In this document: piece by piece, positions 15,674 to 24,652 of the stretch
Position numbering within the stretch: position 1 is the first letter of the stretch
Layout: each line of letters opens with the position of its first letter
NCBI GenBank assembly: GCA_002391275.1
Contig: DGSC01000014.1
Span: 1 to 64,000 of the forward strand
Length of the DNA stretch: 64,000 nt
Source: Prevotellaceae bacterium UBA4372
GTDB lineage: Bacteria > Bacteroidota > Bacteroidia > Bacteroidales > Bacteroidaceae
Reading direction: 5' to 3'
Translations under genes and position numbers: made by a program
Notes under the pieces: model-generated
The model's input: the letters and a program-made list of their open reading frames with translations, nothing else
Told to the model about the DNA's origin: nothing
Database searches by the model: none

Positions 15674-18600
15674 ATGTGGAAGAAAAAATTGAACGGCAAG
15701 TGCTGGAGCAATATATGGTTGCATACATTTGCTTTTTTATTCTTATTTACACAGCCAAGCTTTGCTGCTGACTACACAGCCTATCTTACCACAGCTCGCG
15801 GCTTCACAGAAGTAACCAGCACGAGCGACATTACAGGCAATGCTAATGACTATTACATCCTCGTTTCTGCTGAGAACACCGGGTTGATTGTGGGTGTAGG
15901 CCGCTTTGAGAATAAACCCGACTGGGCCAGCGATGAATCTAAAGCCCTGCGCTACAAGTTGGCTGCCACCGACCCCATACTGGATCTCACAAACTTCTTC
16001 ACCATCGAGAAGAGCGGACAGTACATCGGCCTGCGCAACGTGGTCTATAGTGCTGACATGTTCCAGACACATAACGATGCTGGTTTCATGTACGTCAACA
16101 CTTTTACTGATAAGAACTTCGATGAATGGAGTTATCTGATACCGACCTATCAGAATGGCTACTGGCTCTTCGAGAATGGCAAATACCCTATTTCTGGAGG
16201 CAACTGGGCAAGCGGTTATTTAGGACCATGGAACCATAATGTAGCGGAAGGTGAACCGATGGCTCTCAATCGCAAGAACACCACGGATGATGCAGCTGGC
16301 CACTATAGGCTGTTCCGCATCCCAAAGGCTGTTCTGAATAATCTCAGGAGAACAGCTTTGATATCCATGATTGCAGATGCTTCTCCCGACAACCCGGTGG
16401 ATGCGACGTGGCTCATCACTAATCCCTCCTTTGAAACTGGAGATGAGACTGGATGGACATTGATAGGTAAGGACCCTAATGGAAATGATGAGTTTAAGGC
16501 CCGTGACTATGGAATGTCGAACAAGGATGGTGGCTACGTGCTGAACGCATACCAGTGGTGGGCTACTAACCTCGGCGTCACACAAACCGTGACTAACATC
16601 CCTAGTGGCGAGTACAAACTATCAGGCGTGGTAGCTACGTGGGAGAACCGTACTGTTTATTTTACAGGTAATGCTTCGTCGGTTAACCAAGCCGGTTCAG
16701 GTGATGCCACAGGCATTCCCGTTTCACTCGATGTTAACATTGGCTTAGATAGTAAGCTCACTATCAGCGCAGGCAGTACAGGTCAATGGTGGGTAGAAAA
16801 CCATGAAAGTGAAACGCAGACCTTTTTCAAGCTGGACAATGTTCAGCTCATCTGTAAGGGGCTGTACCTCAATGGAGCAGCTAAGCCTTTACCTAATGAC
16901 GCTACGACAATGCTCGATGCTGGTCAATGGTATTTCTATGATCTGAACTATACTACTGACTATTGGCTGATTGGCAACCTCACCGATATGGTCTATAGCA
17001 CCGATGGAGACAAACAACTGTCCAACGTCACTACCGCCGTTGCTGACCGCGAGATGACGCTTAGCAAGGGGCGCATCTATTTCAAAACAACGCGCAATGA
17101 TGCCACACTCAAGGTCGTAGCCAAGCGGGAAGTCATAGAGAGCACGAACTCGTTTACGGCTTGCGCACTCAATGTGGATGGACTGCCTGATAAGATTCTT
17201 TTCGTGGAACTGAATCCTGAGGGTCCTCAAAGCGACGGCACCAAGAAAATAAGTACCTATTTAAACAACAAAGGATACGACATTATAGGTTTCAGCGAAG
17301 ATTTTAATTTCGATACAGAATTAAAATCCAACATCTCTGGCTACACATGGGGTAAATTCAGAGGGAAGATAACGGGATTAACAAATTCCACAGACGGTTT
17401 GGAGTTTGCTTGTAAGAATAGCAGCTTATCTTTTGCCAATGAGACTTACGTTAAATACGACTCAAAGTCCAGCACCGATGGCAACCAATACATAAACAAA
17501 GGTTATCGCCACTACGATGTCACATTTGAAGGTCAGCTTATTGACGTATATATCACCCACATGGATGCCGGTGATAATGATGATGCCAAGACTTCCCGAA
17601 ACAAACAATGGAAACAGCTGACTGAGGCCATCAACACAGTAGATAATGGGCGAGAGATGCCACGTCCGAAAATAGTCCTTGGCGATACGAATTGTCGCTG
17701 GACACGTGACGGCTTGAAGGCTAACTTCCTTGATATTCTCAGCACGGACTTCACAGCTTCCGACGTATGGGTGGAGTTTCATCGAAACGGCATCTATCCC
17801 ACGATGGATATGGCTGATCTGACGGATGTATCCGATCCCGCTAATTATGGCAACTACGAGATTGTGGATAAGATTATCTACATCAATCCAAAGGCTGCCA
17901 ACACGCTGCAATTGGTTCCGCAGAGTTTCCGTATAGAACAGGACTACACCTACGAGGACGGTACAACTCCCCTGGGCGACCATAAGCCCGTTGTCGTGGA
18001 GTTTAAATATATCCGCTCAGGCAATGAACTCCCATTGACTATCGATTTGGATAACAACGCCACGGACAACACCATCGCCATCGCCAATGCCAACGGTGCC
18101 ACAGCCGACGTCACTCTCACAGGTCGCACTCTCTTCAAGGACAACTCCTGGAACACTATCTGCCTGCCTTTCAACCTCACGCTCGAAGGCAGCCCGTTGG
18201 CTGGTGCTACGGCAAAGGCGCTCACGTCAGCGACGATGACCGGCTCGCACATTGATCTCACCTTCGGTGATGATGTCACAGAGCTGGTAGCAGGTAAACC
18301 TTATATTATTAAATGGACGAATGATGAGGATATACACGAACCCGTTTTCCATGGTGTCGGCATTACTGCTCCTATGCCAGAGACCGTGAGCTTTGCAGAT
18401 AATCATGTCCAGTTCATTGGCTACTACGATGCCTTCAACATCACAGCTTCTGATGAGGATATCTACTATATGACGGCAGATAACGAACTGAAATCGACCG
18501 CTGTAGACCGCACACTCAAGTCTTGTCGTGCCTTTTTCCGCTTCACAACAGCAGATGGTCAAGTCAAGGCTCTGACCTTCAGCCTCAATTTTGGTGGGGA

Positions 18601-18751
18601 CACCGATGGCATCGTTTCATTAGAAAAAGGACGATTGACCGCTGAGGATGAGAATGGCAAGTGGTATGACCTTGGAGGCAGGCAGTTTGAAAAGTTGCCG
18701 ATTCAAAAAGGCTTCTATATAAAAGATGGTAAAAAAATAGTTGTCAAGTAA
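15674..18751 (+). CDS. Secreted endonuclease/exonuclease/phosphatase-fold protein with a sugar-binding-like module
   Basis: 1025 residues. A signal peptide covers about residues 1-32 (hydrophobic TFAFLFLFTQPSFAAD). The N-terminal half has lectin-like repeats and a module opening WLITNPSFETGDETGWT (about 245-395), similar to the NPSFE modules of the large enzyme at 9-13 kb. An endonuclease/exonuclease/phosphatase domain runs from about 495 to 780. It shows CALNVDGLPDKILFVELNP, DIIGFSEDFN, VYITHMDAG, IVLGDTNCRW and the terminal LGDHKPVVVEF, so the metal-binding and catalytic Asp/His positions are present. The end, WYDLGGRQFEKLPIQKGFYI, is a short type IX-like sorting tail. Substrate could be nucleic acid, a phospholipid or an inositol phosphate; not decidable here. 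Confidence 0.7.
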   Translation: MWKKKLNGKCWSNIWLHTFAFLFLFTQPSFAADYTAYLTTARGFTEVTSTSDITGNANDYYILVSAENTGLIVGVGRFENKPDWASDESKALRYKLAATDPILDLTNFFTIEKSGQYIGLRNVVYSADMFQTHNDAGFMYVNTFTDKNFDEWSYLIPTYQNGYWLFENGKYPISGGNWASGYLGPWNHNVAEGEPMALNRKNTTDDAAGHYRLFRIPKAVLNNLRRTALISMIADASPDNPVDATWLITNPSFETGDETGWTLIGKDPNGNDEFKARDYGMSNKDGGYVLNAYQWWATNLGVTQTVTNIPSGEYKLSGVVATWENRTVYFTGNASSVNQAGSGDATGIPVSLDVNIGLDSKLTISAGSTGQWWVENHESETQTFFKLDNVQLICKGLYLNGAAKPLPNDATTMLDAGQWYFYDLNYTTDYWLIGNLTDMVYSTDGDKQLSNVTTAVADREMTLSKGRIYFKTTRNDATLKVVAKREVIESTNSFTACALNVDGLPDKILFVELNPEGPQSDGTKKISTYLNNKGYDIIGFSEDFNFDTELKSNISGYTWGKFRGKITGLTNSTDGLEFACKNSSLSFANETYVKYDSKSSTDGNQYINKGYRHYDVTFEGQLIDVYITHMDAGDNDDAKTSRNKQWKQLTEAINTVDNGREMPRPKIVLGDTNCRWTRDGLKANFLDILSTDFTASDVWVEFHRNGIYPTMDMADLTDVSDPANYGNYEIVDKIIYINPKAANTLQLVPQSFRIEQDYTYEDGTTPLGDHKPVVVEFKYIRSGNELPLTIDLDNNATDNTIAIANANGATADVTLTGRTLFKDNSWNTICLPFNLTLEGSPLAGATAKALTSATMTGSHIDLTFGDDVTELVAGKPYIIKWTNDEDIHEPVFHGVGITAPMPETVSFADNHVQFIGYYDAFNITASDEDIYYMTADNELKSTAVDRTLKSCRAFFRFTTADGQVKALTFSLNFGGDTDGIVSLEKGRLTAEDENGKWYDLGGRQFEKLPIQKGFYIKDGKKIVVK

Positions 18752-18779
18752 ACCTATTCATCATAAATAGCATACGGTA

Positions 18780-18965
18780 ATGAAAAAAATATATCATTTT
18801 CCTTGTCTTCAGTCTGTCGGCATCACCACTGAGCATTTGGTCTGTATAAGTGGCGGTGATTCGCAGAACAATGTCAATATATCTTCAAATCGTGACGACA
18901 GTAGCGATGACAATCGAGTAAAAAATGGCATATATAATGTCTGGGAGGACGACTGGAACAAGTGA
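18780..18965 (+). CDS. Small uncharacterised protein ending in a WEDDW motif
   Basis: 61 residues, starting 28 bp after the preceding stop and followed by a strong terminator, so it is the last gene of that transcript. It starts basic (MKKIYHFPCLQ) and turns very acidic and Asn/Ser/Asp-rich, ending NVWEDDWNK. Small Bacteroidales proteins of this general pattern exist without known function. No signal peptide or membrane segment is seen. The ending, plus its tight placement before a terminator, makes me treat it as a real gene. Confidence 0.55.
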   Translation: MKKIYHFPCLQSVGITTEHLVCISGGDSQNNVNISSNRDDSSDDNRVKNGIYNVWEDDWNK

Positions 18966-19003
18966 TATTAGATGATTCCACTAATATCTTTTGTTAATAC
19001 GAT

Positions 19004-19045
19004 AAAAGGCTTAAGTGTTTCTAACGAACATTTAAGCCTTTTTTT
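19004..19045 (+). terminator. Rho-independent terminator after the small acidic protein
   Basis: AAAAGGCTTAAGTGTT pairs with AACATTTAAGCCTTTT around a short loop, followed by a T run. Confidence 0.9.
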
Positions 19046-19146
19046 ATTCAATCCTTGTCGACAACAAAGATTCCAACTGCAATCTTTGTAATCATGCTTA
19101 ATATAGAAAAAAGTTATTTTATTTTCTTATTATTGAGAGATTCTGC

Positions 19147-19154
19147 TACCTTTG
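19147..19154 (+). promoter_or_regulatory. -7 promoter element for the acyltransferase-3 gene
   Basis: TACCTTTG followed by C, about 70 bp before the ATG at 19223. The -33 region is A/T-rich without a clear TTTG. Confidence 0.5.
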
Positions 19155-19222
19155 CTCCGGTTAATTAAAGGCTTTCTATTTTATTAGCTAACATTGTCGC
19201 TAACCTATAGTTGGTAAATATT

Positions 19223-20413
19223 ATGCAAGAGAATGTGTCTGATGTGTGCGTTCATGAGCGCGAAGTATGGATAGACTGGTTGCGCGTGTCAGCCTGTCTG
19301 ATGGTGTTTGTCGTGCACGCGACCGAGCCATACTATCTGGGTGGTGATGGCTCACAGATTCTTACACTGAGCGATGCCGTCTGGTCTTCGTTCTTCGATT
19401 CGTTTGTGCGCTCGTGCGTTCCTTTATTTGTCGTGGCTTCAAGCTACCTGTTGTTTCCGCTGCGTTATTCTACGGGTGAATTTGTGCGGCGCCGTGCTGC
19501 CCGTCTGTTGTCGCCTTTTGTTGTGTGGACGGTGTTTTATGCCATGGCTTGGGGCGATTCTGTGCAGAACTTCCACGACCTGCTGTTCAACTTCAACCAT
19601 GCTGCCGGCCACCTGTGGTTTGTGTATATGCTCGTTGGAGTCTATGTTTTGATGCCTTTGCTCTCTCCTTGGGCCAAGCTTGTGGGGCGGCGCGAGCTGG
19701 AAGTTTACCTCATGCTTTGCCTGCTGACGACACTGTTTCCGTTGCTTCGCGACTGGCTGGCAGGAGGGGAGCTTTCAGTAATCTATGGTACATCTGGCCT
19801 GCCTCGTCAGGCTGTCTACCCGCTTTGGGGTGAATGTAGTTGGAATGCTTACGGAATGTTCTATTATCTCTGTGGTTTCATCGGCTATTTGCTCTTCGGC
19901 CTCTATGTGCGCCGGTTCTTGGCTGAATGGTCTTGGGGGCGGACGCTGGCCGTAGCTTTGCCCCTTTTTGTTTCAGGCTTTGCCGTTTGCTTCGTTGGCT
20001 TTTTGCGCCGTGTGCTGGAGACAGCTGCAGGCGTATTCCCTGTAGGGGGATTGGTGGAAAAGGCTGTTTGGTGGGAGACGACTTGGTGCAATGACACCAT
20101 CGGCGTGGCGTTGATGGCGGTGGCTTGGATCCTTTTGTTCCGTAAGATTAAGGCTTCGGGGACGTTCTATCGTCACGTTCTATTGCCCGTCTCGAAGGCG
20201 AGTTATGGGATGTACCTCTGTCATCTGTTTGTGCTGGTGCCCGTCAGTGCTGCTGTGCGTGAATGGTTGGGCACTGGTGACGCCGGTCGCCTTGGCCTGT
20301 GGACGACACCTGTAGAGATTCTGCTCGCGGCCTTCGTAGCTTTTGGCATAGTAGCGATTGTGTCCATCGTTCTTCAGCGCATTCCCAAAGTGGGGAAATT
20401 CGTGATGGGGTAG
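19223..20413 (+). CDS. Acyltransferase family 3 integral membrane protein
   Basis: 396 residues from the ATG at 19223 (an in-frame TTG lies at 19211). About ten transmembrane segments are visible. The N-terminal REVWIDWLRVSACLMVFVVH segment holds the conserved His of acyltransferase-3 proteins, followed by a FVRRRAARLLSPFVVW loop and the family's C-terminal KASYGMYLCHLFVLVPV pattern. Members O-acetylate or O-acylate surface polysaccharides, LPS or peptidoglycan from the cytoplasmic membrane. It stands alone with its own promoter and a terminator downstream, so its substrate cannot be inferred from neighbours. Confidence 0.85.
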   Translation: MQENVSDVCVHEREVWIDWLRVSACLMVFVVHATEPYYLGGDGSQILTLSDAVWSSFFDSFVRSCVPLFVVASSYLLFPLRYSTGEFVRRRAARLLSPFVVWTVFYAMAWGDSVQNFHDLLFNFNHAAGHLWFVYMLVGVYVLMPLLSPWAKLVGRRELEVYLMLCLLTTLFPLLRDWLAGGELSVIYGTSGLPRQAVYPLWGECSWNAYGMFYYLCGFIGYLLFGLYVRRFLAEWSWGRTLAVALPLFVSGFAVCFVGFLRRVLETAAGVFPVGGLVEKAVWWETTWCNDTIGVALMAVAWILLFRKIKASGTFYRHVLLPVSKASYGMYLCHLFVLVPVSAAVREWLGTGDAGRLGLWTTPVEILLAAFVAFGIVAIVSIVLQRIPKVGKFVMG

Positions 20414-20551
20414 GGCATCTTACCTCTGTGTCAATGGTGTCGAAGTCAAACTCGGACTTCAGTATCAAGATATATTTATATTTATTGCTCCAAAGCTGGT
20501 GTTTTCATGAACCTATGTTCGTGAGCCAATCAACTAAGGTTCATAGCCTCG

Positions 20552-20594
20552 TGAACCTATGTGAAACGGCTCACGGACATAGGTTCATTTTTTT
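20552..20594 (+). terminator. Rho-independent terminator after the acyltransferase-3 gene
   Basis: TGAACCTATGT pairs perfectly with ACATAGGTTCA across a 14-nt loop, followed by a run of T residues. Confidence 0.8.
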
Positions 20595-20731
20595 GTCAGA
20601 ACTATGTGTTCAGACTTCATCTAACTCTTTTTTATATTAGCATGCAGCAGTCTCTAAATCTTACTTAGGCCATAGGCAAAAGGGGGGGGGCTAAATTTAA
20701 TCCCTTAAACAGACAGGCGTTATCAAAATGT

Positions 20732-20787
20732 ATCAGCGGTGGAACTAAGCTAAACACTGACAGGTGTTGCTTGGTTCCACCGCTGAT
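20732..20787. repeat. 56-bp near-perfect hairpin downstream of pepT
   Basis: ATCAGCGGTGGAACTAAGC pairs with GCTTGGTTCCACCGCTGAT (one G:T position in 19). AACAC and GTGTT pair further in. No clear T run follows on either strand, so it is either an inefficient terminator or a palindromic repeat unit. Confidence 0.7.
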
Positions 20788-20841
20788 GCTGTAATAGGAT
20801 GCTGTGACCGTGGCCACGTGAAGCGTCAATACCAAACGTCT

Positions 20842-22086
20842 TTATTCAGCTACAATCTTGCAGATGTTAACTACGGTTTGCATGGCTTTCTGCATCGACT
20901 GGATAGGCACGAACTCATGACGGCCATGGAAATTGAGGCCGCCGGCAAAGATGTTGGGGCAGGGCAGGCCTTTGAAACTGAGCTGTGCGCCGTCGGTGCC
21001 GCCACGGATGGCCTTGACCTTGCATGCCATCCCAGCCTCCTCGATGGCACGTCGGGCAATGTCGATAATGTGTTCCTTGCCTTCGAGCTGCTGCTTCATG
21101 TTGTAGTACTGGTCGCGAATGTCGGCGGTGACGATGCCTTCGCCATAGCGTTCCTCAAACACGGCCACGAGCTCTTCTACGTGCGACTTGCGCTGCTCGA
21201 AGCGCTGGCGGTCGTGGTCGCGAATGATGTAGCTGAGCGTAGCCTCCTCTACGGTGGCTCGGATGCCGGTGAGGTGGTAGAAACCCTCGTAGCCCTCGGT
21301 GCGTTCGGGCACTTCATCCTTAGGCATGGCCTCGGCGAAGTCGGCTGCGATGAGGCAGGCATTGCGCATCTTGTCCTTGGCATAGCCTGGGTGCACGTTG
21401 AGGCCTTTGACGTGGATGGTGGCGCTGGCGGCATTGAAGTTTTCGTACTCCAGTTCGCCCACCTCGGAGCCATCCATGGTGTAAGCCCATTCGGCACCGA
21501 ACTTCTCCACGTCGAAGAGATGTGCGCCTGCGCCTATCTCCTCGTCGGGATTGAAGGCTATGCGGATGCGCCCGTGGGAGATATCGGGATGCTCCATCAA
21601 GTATGCCATGGCTTCCACGATTTCTGCGATGCCAGCCTTGTCGTCGGCTCCCAGGAGCGTGTGTCCGTCGGTGACGATGAGGTCCTCGCCGATGTGGTCG
21701 AGCATCTCGGGGAACATCTTGGGCGAAGTGACGATGCCTTCTTCGGCATCGAGGACGATGTCGCCGCCATCATAGTGCTCTACGATGCGTGGGTGGATGT
21801 TGGCACCCGAACAATCGGGGCTGGTGTCGTAGTGCGCGATGAAACCTACCGTAGGCACATCGGCCGGTACGTTGGAGGGAAGCGTGGCATAGATGTAGCC
21901 CTGCTCGTCCATCTCCACGTCTTCCAGCCCCATTTCCTCGAGGGTGTCGGCCAGGTGACGTGCGAAGATCAGTTGTTTTGGTGTACTCGGGCAACCCTCA
22001 GCCTCTTCGGAGGATTGGGTATCATAAGAAATGTAGTCAAGAAATCTATTTATTAATCTTTCACTATCCATTTTTATATTTTTCAT
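20842..22086 (-). CDS. pepT: Peptidase T (tripeptide aminopeptidase)
   Basis: 414 residues of the M20B metallopeptidase family, normal length. It removes the N-terminal residue from tripeptides in the cytoplasm. Two-zinc ligand motifs are visible: [30 protein letters not shown] and [21 protein letters not shown] substrate-side [23 protein letters not shown] segment lies near residues 350-380, and the final catalytic His is in [13 protein letters not shown]. An alternative ATG five codons in (22071) is possible. It starts 22 bp after the ROK kinase stop and is likely co-transcribed with it. The short gap contains GAACGGAGAATGAAAAATG, a fragment resembling the dispersed repeats seen elsewhere. 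Confidence 0.95.
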   Translation of the reverse strand: MKNIKMDSERLINRFLDYISYDTQSSEEAEGCPSTPKQLIFARHLADTLEEMGLEDVEMDEQGYIYATLPSNVPADVPTVGFIAHYDTSPDCSGANIHPRIVEHYDGGDIVLDAEEGIVTSPKMFPEMLDHIGEDLIVTDGHTLLGADDKAGIAEIVEAMAYLMEHPDISHGRIRIAFNPDEEIGAGAHLFDVEKFGAEWAYTMDGSEVGELEYENFNAASATIHVKGLNVHPGYAKDKMRNACLIAADFAEAMPKDEVPERTEGYEGFYHLTGIRATVEEATLSYIIRDHDRQRFEQRKSHVEELVAVFEERYGEGIVTADIRDQYYNMKQQLEGKEHIIDIARRAIEEAGMACKVKAIRGGTDGAQLSFKGLPCPNIFAGGLNFHGRHEFVPIQSMQKAMQTVVNICKIVAE

Positions 22087-22108
22087 TTTTCATTCTCCGT
22101 TCTTCGTT

Positions 22109-23068
22109 CTATTTCACTTCCCAACCGAGAGCGCTGGCACCAAGCACGGCAGCTCCGGCACCATCCAACTCGCTGACAAGGAATTTGGCTTTGTCTTTGA
22201 ATATTCTGAGCACGTGCTCATCGTAGGCCTTCTTGATAGGATTCATGATGAGATCTCCTGCCTTGGCCAATCCTCCGAAGAAAATATAGGCTTCGGGGCT
22301 TGAGAAAGCTGTAAAGTTGGCGCATGCTTCGCCGAGGATGCGGCCCGTTTCCTCAAATATCTGTTTAGCTACCTCGTCGCCTTTGCCGGCAGCAATGGCG
22401 ACATCCTTGGATTCTATCTTGTCCAAGGGAATCTCTCTCAGGAGGGTGGGCTTGTCTGTTTTCTCAATAATCTCGCGTGCTGTTCGGGCTACACCTGTGG
22501 CCGAGCAATAAGTCTCAAGGCAACCTTTGCGGCCACAGCCGCATTGCCGTCCATCGCGCTCTACGATGACATGTCCCAGCTCACCGGCAAAACCGTCGCA
22601 GCCATAGACTAATTGTCCGTTGACGACGATGCCTGAGCCTACGCCTGTACCAAGGGTAATCATGATGAAGTTCTGCATACCCTTGGCTGCACCATATTGC
22701 ATCTCACCTATAGCTGCAGCATTGGCGTCGTTGGTCAGGCGCACAGGAATCCCCAGGCGTTCATGGAACATCTGCGCCAATGGAATCTTGCCCTTCCAAG
22801 GCAGGTTCGGCGCAAATTCGATGCTGCCGCTATAGTAGTTGCCGTTGGGCGCTCCGATGCCCATGGCATGTATCTTTTCGATGCCGCCTACTTGTTCGAT
22901 GATGGGGCGTAAGGCAGCCACGCAATCGTCGACATATTGGTTAATGTCGCCGTGGCCGGCGGTCTTGACTCGTGTGGAGGCAATGATGTTTGCATTCTTG
23001 TCTACTATTCCGAACTCGGAGTTGGTGCCGCCTAAATCAAGTCCGATAACATAAGGTTTCTGTTCCAT
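22109..23068 (-). CDS. ROK family sugar kinase (glucokinase-like)
   Basis: 319 residues. The ATP-binding start YVIGLDLGGTNSEFGIVD, the LTNDANAAAIGEMQYGAAKG segment with the catalytic Asp, GTGVGSGIVVNGQL, and the zinc motif CGCGRKGCLETYCS are all present. ROK proteins of this layout phosphorylate glucose or related hexoses; glucokinase is the commonest annotation in Bacteroidales. No N-terminal helix-turn-helix is present, so it is an enzyme rather than a ROK repressor. It is the first gene of a pair with pepT. Confidence 0.9.
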   Translation of the reverse strand: MEQKPYVIGLDLGGTNSEFGIVDKNANIIASTRVKTAGHGDINQYVDDCVAALRPIIEQVGGIEKIHAMGIGAPNGNYYSGSIEFAPNLPWKGKIPLAQMFHERLGIPVRLTNDANAAAIGEMQYGAAKGMQNFIMITLGTGVGSGIVVNGQLVYGCDGFAGELGHVIVERDGRQCGCGRKGCLETYCSATGVARTAREIIEKTDKPTLLREIPLDKIESKDVAIAAGKGDEVAKQIFEETGRILGEACANFTAFSSPEAYIFFGGLAKAGDLIMNPIKKAYDEHVLRIFKDKAKFLVSELDGAGAAVLGASALGWEVK

Positions 23069-23255
23069 AATAAAGTTAGTTTATTTTCAGCTTTGAGTTT
23101 TAAGTTAGTGTTGCAAATATTGGGTCAAAAATAAAGAAAGTTTGGCATTGAACGAAATATTATCTAAGAAATGTTCTTTTTTTGAGCAAAAGTCATTCTT
23201 TTCTTGGATGTTTTTTTCCTATCTCATGGAAAAAACCGACATTTGCACTCGCATT

Positions 23256-23909
23256 ATGTGGTTTGAACATATAACACTCTTAGATTTAACCGTCAAGGGA
23301 CTTATTGTGGGCATGGTTGCAAGTGCTCCTATGGGTCCTGTGGGTGTGTTGTGTATTCAACGGACGCTGAATAAAGGGCGATGGTTTGGTCTGGTCACAG
23401 GCTTAGGTGCAGCGCTTAGTGATATCATATATGCGGTCGTGACAGGTGTTGGCATGAGCCTCGTCATTGAGTTCATCGAAAACCCCCGGACGATGTATGT
23501 GCTCCAGCTCGTTGGCAGCTTCTTGCTGTTTCTCTTTGGTCTATACACCTATCGTACGAAACCACAGCTCAGACCTTCTTCGCGTAAGAAAGGCACCTTG
23601 GCCCACAATTGTCTTACGGGCTTCCTCGTCACCATAAGTAATCCACTCATTATATTCCTGTTCATAGCGTTGTTTGCCCGCTTCACGTTTGTCGTTCCCG
23701 ATCATTTAGGGCAGCAAATCTTGGGCTATGTCTCGATATTCCTTGGTGCGATGTTGTGGTGGTATGGCCTGACGTATCTTGTTGACAAACTTCGCACAAC
23801 CTTCGAGCTGGAGCGCATCGGTATGATCAATAAGGCGATAGGAATGGTTGTTATGGTAGTTTCACTCTTGGGCTTGTTCTCAACGCTCTTGGGGCTTACC
23901 TTATACTAA
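23256..23909 (+). CDS. LysE/RhtB-type amino-acid exporter family protein
   Basis: 217 residues from the ATG at 23256, with five or six transmembrane segments. The family signature GLIVGMVASAPMGPVGVLCIQRTLNKG appears at the start, in two adjoining blocks, followed by GLVTGLGAALSDIIYAVV. These proteins export amino acids or related small molecules. An ATG at 23226 and further upstream codons would only add a charged leader before the first helix, so they are not preferred. It is followed within 24 bp by the DUF4924 gene, then rmlD and prfC. Substrate is unknown. Confidence 0.82.
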   Translation: MWFEHITLLDLTVKGLIVGMVASAPMGPVGVLCIQRTLNKGRWFGLVTGLGAALSDIIYAVVTGVGMSLVIEFIENPRTMYVLQLVGSFLLFLFGLYTYRTKPQLRPSSRKKGTLAHNCLTGFLVTISNPLIIFLFIALFARFTFVVPDHLGQQILGYVSIFLGAMLWWYGLTYLVDKLRTTFELERIGMINKAIGMVVMVVSLLGLFSTLLGLTLY

Positions 23910-23933
23910 ACGAACCAAACCGAAAAGTGAATT

Positions 23934-24476
23934 ATGAAAATTGCCAGACAACTCAAGGATAACAATATTGCCGAGTATTTATTGTACATGTGGCAGCTCG
24001 AAGACACCTTGCGCGCCTATGGTTGCGATGCCGACCGTTTGCGCGACGAGTATGTCAGCCGCTTTGACATTCCAGACAGTGAACGCCAACAGGAAGCTCA
24101 GTGGCTGGCTGATCTCTGCACGATGATGGTCGAAGAGGGCGTCAAGGAAACTGGACATTTGCAGATGAATCGTGGCACGCTGTCGCTGCTCACAGACCTC
24201 CATCTCGAACTGCTCCAAAGCCCCAAACACCCTTTCTATAGCGCCGCTTACTACAAGGCCCTGCCCTATATCGTAGAGCTGAGAGCACGTTCCGGACACA
24301 CCGACGCGCCTGAATTGGAGAACTGCTTTGAGGCACTCTATGGCCTTATGCTTCTCCGCCTTCAACACAAACCTGTCTCGAAAGAGACGCAGGAGGCAGT
24401 CAGCCACATCTCTCACCTGCTTGCCCTCCTGGCTGAAGCCTGGAAAAAAGAAAAGGCCGGCGAATTGGAAATCTGA
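23934..24476 (+). CDS. DUF4924 family protein
   Basis: 180 residues, predicted mostly helical and soluble. The start MKIARQLKDNNIAEYLLYMWQLEDTLRA is typical of this Bacteroidales-restricted family. A charged helical body ends with LLALLAEAWKKEKAGELEI. There are no catalytic motifs, signal or membrane segments. It sits between the LysE-type exporter and rmlD in the same direction, but its function is not known. The family assignment rests on my recognition of the N-terminus. Confidence 0.75.
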   Translation: MKIARQLKDNNIAEYLLYMWQLEDTLRAYGCDADRLRDEYVSRFDIPDSERQQEAQWLADLCTMMVEEGVKETGHLQMNRGTLSLLTDLHLELLQSPKHPFYSAAYYKALPYIVELRARSGHTDAPELENCFEALYGLMLLRLQHKPVSKETQEAVSHISHLLALLAEAWKKEKAGELEI

Positions 24477-24652
24477 GAAGTCGGAAATCCTTTACAGGGT
24501 GGCTCAACATTCGCATAAGTGATGCCCCTGAAGTTTTAAGAAGCGGAAACACTAACGGTGGAAGCTGAACGCATGGAACAGCTGGAGCAATCGAGCATGT
24601 TCGGATTGTCGGGCCGTGAAGTCGGTCAGCAAAGCTAAAGTTGAAAAATAAA

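Larger units (their letters stand above)
20414..20841. other. Gene-free convergent intergenic region with hairpins
   Basis: It lies between the acyltransferase-3 stop and the pepT stop. It holds a terminator (20552-20594), a second GTGAGCC/GAACCTATG half-copy at about 20508-20530, a G10 run near 20681, and a long hairpin at 20732-20787. No ORF looks real. Confidence 0.6.

Noticed and set aside
20764..22056. 430-residue open frame antisense to pepT
   Set aside because: pepT has all catalytic motifs on the other strand; the antisense frame has no recognisable domain.
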